DNA of 20,431 nucleotides from NCBI GenBank assembly GCA_903825265.1, contig CAIJZW010000074.1:1-20431 (forward strand). The letters are read 5' to 3'. Position 1 is the first letter of the stretch. The number at the start of each line of letters is the position of its first letter. Made by a program: the position numbers and the translations under genes. The notes below the pieces were generated by a model. It was given only the letters and a program-made list of their open reading frames with translations, made no database searches and had not been told where the DNA came from. Source of the stretch: an uncultured bacterium (GTDB taxonomy: Bacteria; Patescibacteriota; Minisyncoccia; Phycocordibacterales; UBA9973). Positions 8,201 to 14,236 of this stretch are shown here, piece by piece.

Positions 8201-8491
8201 GTTAACCCAAATGGAAGCCAAACAAAGATATGGGTTGAATTTGATGAAAAGACCTTATCAAGCAGAGCACCGACAGTATACAATATTCAAGATATTAAAA
8301 ATGGTACTTCATATGTTAAATTAAGTACTACTATAAAAAAATTTTCTGCTACAGTATATAATTATACAATTCGTGCAAAAAACATAAATGGAGGAGTAAG
8401 CTATACTAAAGAAATTAATCTTGCCCCTACTCTTACTCCTGTTGTACCTACTCCTGTTGTCCCTACTCCTACTGGGGGAAGAAGAGGTTAA
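5279..8491 (+). CDS. Very large secreted protein with FnIII-like C-terminal domain
   Basis: This 1070-residue protein has an N-terminal signal peptide (hydrophobic core about 10-26, likely cleavage near S-T-Y-A at residue 30). An alternative GTG start five codons downstream would also keep the signal. The long middle part has scattered Cys residues (for example CVEYAP, CIKWQT, DYCIPGP, WGCKPG, CSNIYK), consistent with disulfides outside the cell. Segments such as NWVTTGFNGDPMYVNN and DYCIPGPNPNW recall conserved motifs of uncharacterised proteins beside Patescibacteria T4SS genes; this is from memory, not a search. Residues about 720-900 look helical. At about 950-1049 is a fibronectin-III-like beta domain (GEVNPNGSQTKIWVEF), then a Pro/Thr tail with repeated PVVPTP ending GGRRG. 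Position upstream of the VirB6-like gene suggests a surface component or adhesin of the secretion machine, but function is unknown. Confidence 0.88.
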   Translation: MESQIVKKLISKIIVISAIFIFATPSSTYAAKLNWDNPNSNGSGPFQLKLEDSLNSNLIMSVIGCTGIVNKVSGAITGFVQKEVNKGIDYAKEEAVSKTAETAVKALGLSVSNVPESGPGYATSVTDVNFSTQKTKDRQATDALNRVGTKLDAQQKREECLNGIAYTLAKNQLTSMTKSTMNWVTTGFNGDPMYVNNMDSFLNNITDTILETEVAKFQGKPSMYPYGDNYARSAFGGRLNNLNFGEVMKQDLDSYLLSGGLGNDLANGATDVAKLYTNNFGLGGWNGWLAFTQEPSNNPLGYEMSMSQHVADVQNSQIEQTKSELQTNGGILDQRKCVEYAPSTDSILSSLSGKTNDATNSKGKCIKWQTVTPGSIIKDKISTYVNSPERQLELADTINEVLNSLFSTLISKLQHDGLSSLSSDSNEFSGVSSGPGVNKLFDSNGLEISNSTNSSGFSGPFDITKDLGNIYTSKIYAGNWDASTNTTTNTKEPHLSRGVGVKNEYYIVTKGASNLRSADSVYLFEGNTSWEVGNQVFFNGTNWKKGVPPYIIAKRGIIQNQQDYINNAQKVLAKLPEVMPALGELDYCIPGPNPNWQVNSAGAYTAYTDWLYAIGTGYNKGGFLKKSSVQITLPDTTSLEYKAYKSIFDATFWRKNIINSKFFAASGESKNDKTNPFDRQNWGCKPGKLPRMFWKGDKCMSQAQDTITYYVQKINDDLEATSKKYVNQINKMYGNESPLNNPLAIENMNNDTKYLEMAQAGQNITKNIVSYDQKVREALTDYRDSVTEGCSNIYKLNVIKEKVNIIVKAAQQRRDVKIAKYNLENKDHKIVIDQSCKDAELGGYLSNDNDNNPKLLQKSCGNSKINLSDAENDEIEANTTNAVNQAIIDAKVREALDVRDKALLLCSDIVDDEAHAICEDTANTTYESTINSIVATTVVTDTSGTSIDTTSKPSIANMDFKINFLDGTISLTGEVNPNGSQTKIWVEFDEKTLSSRAPTVYNIQDIKNGTSYVKLSTTIKKFSATVYNYTIRAKNINGGVSYTKEINLAPTLTPVVPTPVVPTPTGGRRG

Positions 8492-8504
8492 ATTTAAAAA
8501 TAAT

Positions 8505-9230
8505 ATGGAAAATAAAAAAAGTAAAGCATTCATAATAACCTTCGTAATAATCCTCATCTTTTTAGTAGTAGGTTATTATTTATATACAAACAAAGAACAA
8601 CTCTTTGGAACCAAAGGAGACACTTCTGTTAGTAAAATATTTTCTCCTCTCTTAGGTTCTTCTAAGAATAAAGATTTGAACGTTATAGATACTGTACCTG
8701 TTGAGACAACGCCTAATGGTGACCAAACAGGGAATAATAACAATTCTAATCAGAACAATCAAAATAATCAGAATGATCAAGGTAATAATTCTAATAATAA
8801 ACTACCTTTAAATCCTATATCTTTACCATCAGCAGACAATACTATCACTCCAACAATAGAAAATGCCCCAGAAATAAAAGAGGTTACTTTAGTTGATAAT
8901 GTAACCCCACCATCAAAAGGTATTTGTCCGTCAGATCAACCATTAGAATTTACTGACTCAGAGAAAAAAACATTAGAAGAGCTAACTCGTAGTTTCTACT
9001 TACTTGCTCCTACAATAAAAACTCAAGATGATGTAGATCTCTCTGCTTCTGAATATGTTCAACAGTCTGAATTTGTTGATCAAGTAAAAGAACTTACAGG
9101 GCAGTGCTACGATCAAAAAGGTAAGCTTCCATCACAAGAAGCAGTGTATGGTAATCCATGGTTTAAACCTACAGAAAGAGGAACATATACTAATTATAAA
9201 GATTTCGAATTAATGCTTAATATTTGGTAA
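8505..9230 (+). CDS. Single-pass membrane protein with Asn/Gln-rich linker
   Basis: A 241-residue protein of unknown function. I chose the ATG at 8505 (MENKKSK) because it lies 13 bases after the preceding stop and begins with a basic N-terminus and a clean membrane anchor (about residues 9-27). The longer in-frame extension back to 8421 overlaps the preceding gene's Pro/Thr repeat and reads as an artificial Leu run. After the anchor comes a low-complexity Asn/Gln/Asp/Gly linker (about 77-99), then a compact C-terminal domain (about 140-241) with two Cys (in GICPSDQ and GQCYDQ) and a conserved-looking ending (AVYGNPWFKPTERGTYTNYKDF). It probably shares a transcript with the 1070-residue secreted protein and may be its anchor or partner. 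No Shine-Dalgarno; the start context is TAATATG. Confidence 0.82.
   Translation: MENKKSKAFIITFVIILIFLVVGYYLYTNKEQLFGTKGDTSVSKIFSPLLGSSKNKDLNVIDTVPVETTPNGDQTGNNNNSNQNNQNNQNDQGNNSNNKLPLNPISLPSADNTITPTIENAPEIKEVTLVDNVTPPSKGICPSDQPLEFTDSEKKTLEELTRSFYLLAPTIKTQDDVDLSASEYVQQSEFVDQVKELTGQCYDQKGKLPSQEAVYGNPWFKPTERGTYTNYKDFELMLNIW
8733..8800 (+). repeat. Low-complexity Asn/Gln-coding tract
   Basis: A run of AAT/AAC/CAA/CAG codons encodes an Asn/Gln-rich linker (around residues 77-99) between the membrane anchor and C-terminal domain of the 8505 gene product. Such tracts change length easily by slippage. Confidence 0.75.
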
Positions 9231-9294
9231 AGATAAATTTAATTATTGATTAATAATTATTGAGGGTTAGAAATTAAGGGTTTGGTTAAAAATT

Positions 9295-9303
9295 TGGTAT
9301 AAT
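9295..9303 (+). promoter_or_regulatory. Extended -10 promoter of the VirB6-like gene
   Basis: TGGTATAAT has the extended TG plus perfect TATAAT (9298-9303). The GTG start at 9313 is nine bases downstream, giving a predicted leader of about three bases. No convincing -35 box. The 82-base gap to the previous gene otherwise contains only AT-rich sequence with a weak AT hairpin. Confidence 0.6.
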
Positions 9304-9312
9304 AAAAACAGT

Positions 9313-12036
9313 GTGAAAAAAGTTTTATCTTCTATTTTAATATCACTTATACTATTCGTGAATCTCTTCGCGCCTATTAGTGTTGGATTAAATAATAAAA
9401 AGATAGAGATAAATAAAAATGTAGCGAGCGCGACAGATGAAGCTTTCGACTCAAGTGTAGATGGATATAAAAAAGCTTTTCCTAAAAGTAGTATTACTCA
9501 AAATGATTCTTTGTATATAGATGAAAATTTAGCATCAGTTGATCTCCATATTAAAATAGATACAGGACGACAGGAAGGATCAGATCCTAGTTTAAATTGG
9601 CAACATGTACAGCCTATGGATAATGATTTAATGCAAGGTCAATTTTATGGATACAATGAATTTGCAAAAGAAAATGCCTTAATCTTAAAAATAAAAGAAA
9701 GTGCAACAGGAAAAATGGGTTGGGTTGATATAACAAGCTACATTTTAACAGAAGATGTGCTTAATAAAAGAAAAGACCCTCATATGTTTGTATCTAGAGG
9801 TATCGATTATATTATCAGAGATAAGATAAATCCTTCTGGTAGTGATGGATTATCACATTTATCTCCTGGTAAATCATATGAAGTAACCATGTATTACCAA
9901 GCATGTACTTATATTGCATGTGGGGAAGCGAAAGGAAATGGAGAATCTATATTAGGATTAACTGAACGTAAAGATTTTTATATAATTGCAACAAGTGCAC
10001 TTATTAACACAGCAGATAAAGCACAGGTAACAACAGGTCTTATTGGGAAAGGAAATGTTGAAACAGTTGGAGGACAATCAGCTTCTATGCCCGCATGTAG
10101 TTTAATGCCAACTACAAAAGGAACAGTTATGGGTTGTATCTCTCAAGCATTTTATTATGTATTATTTATTCCTACTTCATATCTTTTTGCATTGGCTGGT
10201 ACATTCTTTGATCAAGTTTTTGCTTATTCAGTAAATGATACATCATATAGATCATCCTTTGTAGTAGAAGGATGGGGGCTTATCAGAGACTTCTGTAATC
10301 TATTTTTCATATTCGTATTACTTTACACAGCAATAGGAACAATCTTAAGTCTTCATGGTTTTCACGCAAAAGAAACTATCGTTAAAGTTGTTATTATAGG
10401 TCTCTTTATAAATTTCAGTCTCTTTGCAACTCAAGTTATCATCGACATGTCGAATATAACAGCAAGAGTCTTCTATAATTCTGATGCTATTAAGATAACA
10501 GATAAGGGGGCAAATGGAGTAAATGAAGCTACCTCTAAAATTGATGCAAGTGGGGTCATACCTCTATCAGCAGCATTGGTAAATAAAATTAATCCACAAA
10601 ATTTAATCATTCATAGAGACCAAATAACTGATATTACAGATAAGGGAGGCCAAAGCAAAGGAAGCCAATCAGGAGATGAGAATATGGGAGCAGGAACATT
10701 CATATTAATTGTGATATTAGCATCTGCTGTAAATATAATAGGGCTAATAGTTTTCCTTTCTGTTGGATTAATATTTGTTGCAAGAGTTGTAGGACTTTGG
10801 GTTGCTATGATACTCTCTCCTCTTGCATTCTTCACTTACATCCTACCTCAAACATCGGGAATCAAAATGATTGGATGGAAGAATTGGTGGCCAGATACTC
10901 TAAAACTTGCATTCTTAGCCCCTGTGTTCATATTCTTCATGTATATAATACTTAAATTCTTGGAGTTAGATTTAATATCAGATCCACTAAATCAAAAAGG
11001 ATTAACTTTTGTTATAGCAACAGTTCTTCCTTTTGCTTTTATCATGATACTTCTAATGAAAGCAAAAGGAATTGCGAAAGATATGTCTGGAGAAATGGGG
11101 CAACAGATTACAGGAGGAATAGCAGCAGGTGGTGGAGCAATCTTAGGAGGAGCGGCATTAGGTGGTGCGTTTTTAGGAAGAAAAGTTATTGGGGAAGGAC
11201 TTGCAAGAGCATCAAGTGGAAATACACTATCTCAAAAATTTATGGATCCAGCAAAACGAGCAAATATGAACTGGCTTCAAAAAACTGGTGGTTGGATAGG
11301 ATCAGGTGGTGGTACAGGTAAAGGAATTAATAAAGTACACGATTGGACTGGTAATTTATTGAATAAATCACAAGAAAAAACAAATAATGTTGAGAAAGCA
11401 AGACATTCATCTGATGAAGATATGAAAAAAGCAGGTTTTGAAGGACTAAAATGGAATCAATTATCCGATGAACAAAAAAATATTGTTAAGAGTAAGGTTG
11501 AAGTTGAAAATAATTCCAAATTTACAGAAGAAGCAGAAAGAACTTACAGAAACGACCCTATTAATCTAGCAATGGATCCGCATTTAAATACTGTAAACCC
11601 TGCAACAGGTAAACTTAAGGATTTAACCCCAGATCAAAAACTAGAAGTAAAAAATATCGCTAAATCAAAAGCTGTTGAGAAGTTTGAAAAAGATATTAAA
11701 AAGGCTGCTGAAGGAGTAAATACCTTTACAAGAGTAATGGCTGGAGCAAATACTGGAAGTTATGACGTAAGAAAACTTTCTGATATTAAGGCCAATAAAA
11801 ATGCTAGTGCTCTTACAAAACTATCGGCTGGTCTTATCTCTAGTACAACAACAGGAATAAGATCTGGAATACTAAAAAGCGCTGGTTTAAGTAATGGAGA
11901 AGTCAAGGTTGAAGGTAAATTCTTAAATGATTTAAAAAGTGTAATTGGAGATTCTCTAAAAAGTGTAAAAATAAGTATCCCAAAAAGTGGTGGTGGTGAC
12001 CACCATGAAGAAGTAAAAGTTGGTCACGGTCATTAA
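9313..12036 (+). CDS. VirB6/TrbL-like T4SS membrane channel protein
   Basis: A 907-residue polytopic membrane protein that probably forms the inner-membrane channel part of a type IV secretion-like system. It starts at GTG (9313) with a signal peptide (about 1-24). Next is an extracytoplasmic domain (about 30-270) with Cys pairs, then about seven hydrophobic segments (near 278-302, 324-347, 355-378, 462-485, 486-510, 532-553, 565-583). A Gly/Ala-rich stretch follows (GGIAAGGGAILGG), as is typical of VirB6/TrbL-family proteins, and then a long charged soluble C-terminal region (about 625-907) ending in a His-rich tail (DHHEEVKVGHGH). It is larger than Agrobacterium VirB6 (about 295 residues), because of the added N- and C-terminal domains. 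The assignment rests on topology, the Gly-rich segment and neighbouring prgI and virB4. The TrbL/VirB6 family is divergent, so a profile search should confirm it. Confidence 0.8.
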   Translation: MKKVLSSILISLILFVNLFAPISVGLNNKKIEINKNVASATDEAFDSSVDGYKKAFPKSSITQNDSLYIDENLASVDLHIKIDTGRQEGSDPSLNWQHVQPMDNDLMQGQFYGYNEFAKENALILKIKESATGKMGWVDITSYILTEDVLNKRKDPHMFVSRGIDYIIRDKINPSGSDGLSHLSPGKSYEVTMYYQACTYIACGEAKGNGESILGLTERKDFYIIATSALINTADKAQVTTGLIGKGNVETVGGQSASMPACSLMPTTKGTVMGCISQAFYYVLFIPTSYLFALAGTFFDQVFAYSVNDTSYRSSFVVEGWGLIRDFCNLFFIFVLLYTAIGTILSLHGFHAKETIVKVVIIGLFINFSLFATQVIIDMSNITARVFYNSDAIKITDKGANGVNEATSKIDASGVIPLSAALVNKINPQNLIIHRDQITDITDKGGQSKGSQSGDENMGAGTFILIVILASAVNIIGLIVFLSVGLIFVARVVGLWVAMILSPLAFFTYILPQTSGIKMIGWKNWWPDTLKLAFLAPVFIFFMYIILKFLELDLISDPLNQKGLTFVIATVLPFAFIMILLMKAKGIAKDMSGEMGQQITGGIAAGGGAILGGAALGGAFLGRKVIGEGLARASSGNTLSQKFMDPAKRANMNWLQKTGGWIGSGGGTGKGINKVHDWTGNLLNKSQEKTNNVEKARHSSDEDMKKAGFEGLKWNQLSDEQKNIVKSKVEVENNSKFTEEAERTYRNDPINLAMDPHLNTVNPATGKLKDLTPDQKLEVKNIAKSKAVEKFEKDIKKAAEGVNTFTRVMAGANTGSYDVRKLSDIKANKNASALTKLSAGLISSTTTGIRSGILKSAGLSNGEVKVEGKFLNDLKSVIGDSLKSVKISIPKSGGGDHHEEVKVGHGH

Positions 12037-12046
12037 AATAAATAAT

Positions 12047-13048
12047 ATGGACAAAAAAGAACTTCAAGAAAAAATAGCCTTATATTACGAAAAACTTCCA
12101 GAAGAGACGAAAGTTCTTTTTGCTAGTATGAGTTGGCTTGAAACTCTGAAAGAAATTGACACCAAATACTCTTTAAATGATGAACAAATAAAAACTATTG
12201 GAACAGAAACGACTATACTGCTCTTAGGAATAATAAATTTAGAAGATTATGTACAAATAATTAAAGATGAAGTAAGGCTTGAAAGTAATAAAACAAATGA
12301 ACTCTTAGACGAAATAGGTGAAAAAATACTGAAAGATATAGCTCCTTTACTTTATAAATCTTATGAGAAAAACTTAGAAGATTTAATAAAAGAAAAAGGC
12401 ATTATAAATGAAGATATAAACATAGATGAAGAAATATACAATATCGGTAAAAAATATAACTTACCTATAGATAAAGTAGGGGAAGTAGAAACTGCCACTA
12501 ATAAATTTTTAGAAGGGGACACTTTTTCACATGAATATGAAAAGAATATAAAAACAATACTTATAAATTATCAAAGTAAAATCAATGAGATTATTAAGGA
12601 ACTAAATGAAAAAATAATAATTCCGAAAATGGAGTCTCTAAAAAATAAAGATAATTCCGAAACTGAAAATATCCCTCTACCTCCATACGCAACAGAGAAA
12701 GAAGAAATAAAAGAAAGTATAATAGTCGAAGAGAAAAAGATAGAAGTTCCTAATAGTATAGAAACCCCAAAAGTTGATATATACAGAGAAAGTGGAATAG
12801 AAATTATTCAACCAAGTGAAATACCTACTATTACTCCAATACAAAAAATAGATACCGAGATTGTTAAAAAGTCAGAAGCCACTACTGAAAATAATATTAT
12901 AGCTGATAAACTTTCAGGAAATACAGTCAGTAAAAATACTTTCACAGATTATTCTCTTCCAAAAATGAATCTTAAAACAGATTTATTAAATAATACACCT
13001 AGTGTAACTACTTCAAAATCACATGATCCATATCATGAAGAGATATAA
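12047..13048 (+). CDS. Soluble protein with internally duplicated helical domain
   Basis: A 333-residue cytoplasmic protein without signal peptide or membrane segment. I chose the ATG at 12047 (MDKKELQ), ten bases after the virB6-like stop, over an in-frame TTG inside that gene. Residues about 31-104 and 126-200 align with each other without large gaps (shared KY-L, E-T, L-G, Y, IK, K-NE and EKI positions), indicating a duplicated helical domain of about 70 residues. Similar helical domains are, to my recollection, common in uncharacterised Patescibacteria proteins. The second half (about 205-333) is Glu/Ile/Pro/Ser/Thr-rich and probably disordered. Lying between VirB6-like and PrgI genes with short gaps (10 and 17 bases), it is likely a cytoplasmic partner or regulator of the secretion apparatus. 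Function unknown. Confidence 0.82.
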   Translation: MDKKELQEKIALYYEKLPEETKVLFASMSWLETLKEIDTKYSLNDEQIKTIGTETTILLLGIINLEDYVQIIKDEVRLESNKTNELLDEIGEKILKDIAPLLYKSYEKNLEDLIKEKGIINEDINIDEEIYNIGKKYNLPIDKVGEVETATNKFLEGDTFSHEYEKNIKTILINYQSKINEIIKELNEKIIIPKMESLKNKDNSETENIPLPPYATEKEEIKESIIVEEKKIEVPNSIETPKVDIYRESGIEIIQPSEIPTITPIQKIDTEIVKKSEATTENNIIADKLSGNTVSKNTFTDYSLPKMNLKTDLLNNTPSVTTSKSHDPYHEEI

Positions 13049-13065
13049 GATGATTAAAAATTAAA

Positions 13066-13476
13066 ATGAGATTTCAAGTCCCACAATTTATAGATATAGA
13101 AGACAAGATATTTGGACCTTTCACGTTCCATCAATTTGCATATTTACTTGGAGGAGCAGGAATAGTCTTTGTTTTGTATAAATTACTACCACTTTGGATA
13201 GGAATTTTCTTGATACTACCCATGGCAGGACTTACTATATGTCTTGTTTTTGTAAAGATAAATAATAAGCCTTTTATATACTACTTGCAAGCAGCCTTCA
13301 GTTATTTCATTTCCAGTAAATTATACGTTTGGAAGCAAAGATTAGTAAAAAAAGATTTTAAACAAGAAGAAGTAGCCCAAGTCCCAACTGCTGTATCAAA
13401 AATACCAATGGTTTCAGAAAATAGACTCAAGGATTTATCATGGAGTCTAGATGTTCAAGATAGGAAGGATATGTAG
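13066..13476 (+). CDS. PrgI family / VirB3-like T4SS membrane protein
   Basis: A 136-residue protein matching the PrgI family, the Gram-positive and Patescibacteria counterpart of VirB3, which sits in the inner membrane and works with the VirB4 ATPase. The N-terminus MRFQVPQFIDIEDKIFGPFT is the characteristic PrgI opening. Two hydrophobic helices follow (about 23-40 and 43-63), then FVKINNKPFIYYLQAAFSYF, also typical, and a cytoplasmic basic tail (KLYVWKQR...). It starts 17 bases after the preceding gene with no Shine-Dalgarno sequence and precedes the TraC/VirB4 pair by 105 bases, the usual virB3-virB4 gene order. The family assignment is confident from the N-terminal signature and context. 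Confidence 0.9.
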   Translation: MRFQVPQFIDIEDKIFGPFTFHQFAYLLGGAGIVFVLYKLLPLWIGIFLILPMAGLTICLVFVKINNKPFIYYLQAAFSYFISSKLYVWKQRLVKKDFKQEEVAQVPTAVSKIPMVSENRLKDLSWSLDVQDRKDM

Positions 13477-13551
13477 AAAAAAGTAATAAATAGAATGTAG
13501 TGAATAAAAAACAATAAGGAAAATAAGATAATATGCTTATAAATAAAAAAA

Positions 13552-13560
13552 TGGTAAAAT
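13552..13560 (+). promoter_or_regulatory. Probable extended -10 promoter of the TraC-like/VirB4 pair
   Basis: TGGTAAAAT (hexamer TAAAAT at 13555-13560) lies 21 bases before the ATG at 13582, predicting a leader of about 15 bases. The gap from 13477 to 13581 is otherwise AT-rich with no clear terminator; a weak 10-base inverted repeat (13495-13504 with 13564-13573, one G-U) is present. Confidence 0.45.
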
Positions 13561-13581
13561 AGATTTACTACATAAAATATT

Positions 13582-14235
13582 ATGGCAATTAATGCAAAAG
13601 CAGCACAGGAATTCGTTCCAATAAAAGAAGTTCGTAATGGAATCATTGTACTTAAAGATGGTGGTCTTCGTGCTATTTTAATCGCTTCTTCTATAAACCT
13701 TTCTCTTAAATCATCAGACGAACAAATAGCTACAATAAATCAATTCCAATCATTTTTAAATGGTCTTGATTTCCCAACACAAATAGTAATTCAATCAAGA
13801 AGATTAGATATTAGGCCGTATCTTTTAATGCTAGAAGGTCGCCTTAAAGAGCAAACTGAACCTCTCCTTAAAATACAAACAAAAGAATATATAGAATTCA
13901 TACGATCTTTCACAGACGAAGTAAACATAATGACCAAAACATTCTTTGTTGTTGTTCCTTATAGTTCAAGTATTATAAAATCAAAAAATGGAATCATAGA
14001 TAGTTTACTTGGGACTGGAACACCTAAAAAGCAAGTAGAAGATACCAAAAAAGCCATGGATTTAGCTTCTTTTGAAGAAAAACGCAGTCAATTAGAGCAA
14101 AGAACTAATGTTATTATTAGTGGTCTTAGTGGTATAGGAATCAGAAGTAGTCAGCTTAAAACAGACGAAGTCGTAGAACTCTTTTATAAAACATTCAACC
14201 CTGGAGATATTAGTCAGGGAATTAAATTACAATAA
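13582..14235 (+). CDS. TraC-like protein, stand-alone VirB4 N-terminal domain
   Basis: A 217-residue soluble protein of the TraC-like type that precedes VirB4 in Patescibacteria and some Gram-positive T4SS loci. The opening KAAQEFVPIKEVRNGIIVLKDG, and the phrase on an inner beta-strand ILIASSINLSLKS, correspond to the N-terminal domain region of VirB4/TraC proteins. Additional features are SFLNGLDFPTQIVIQSR and FFVVVPYSSS. It contains no Walker motifs, so it cannot hydrolyse ATP itself. The next gene, the VirB4 ATPase, starts after a single intervening base, so the two are translationally linked and probably form one complex. Function as the membrane-facing or PrgI-binding half of a split VirB4 is inferred from position and family knowledge. 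Confidence 0.82.
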   Translation: MAINAKAAQEFVPIKEVRNGIIVLKDGGLRAILIASSINLSLKSSDEQIATINQFQSFLNGLDFPTQIVIQSRRLDIRPYLLMLEGRLKEQTEPLLKIQTKEYIEFIRSFTDEVNIMTKTFFVVVPYSSSIIKSKNGIIDSLLGTGTPKKQVEDTKKAMDLASFEEKRSQLEQRTNVIISGLSGIGIRSSQLKTDEVVELFYKTFNPGDISQGIKLQ

Positions 14236-14236
14236 T

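Noticed and set aside
8421..8504. Longer start for the 8505 gene, giving a Leu-rich N-terminus
   Set aside because: It overlaps the end of the 1070-residue gene and simply reads its Pro/Thr repeat in another frame. The ATG at 8505 gives a basic N-terminus and clean membrane anchor.
9241..9258. AT-only hairpin (7-bp stem, GATT loop) as terminator of the 8505 gene
   Set aside because: No G-C pairs and no following T-run; such hairpins are expected by chance in this AT-rich DNA.
12020..12046. In-frame TTG start for the 12047 gene inside the VirB6-like gene
   Set aside because: It would overlap the VirB6-like C-terminus by 17 bases with a rare start codon; the ATG at 12047 has the same TAATATG context as other genes here.
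13495..13573. Ten-base inverted repeat (one G-U pair) spanning the gap before the TraC-like gene
   Set aside because: Short arms far apart in AT-rich sequence with no supporting structure between them; too weak to annotate.
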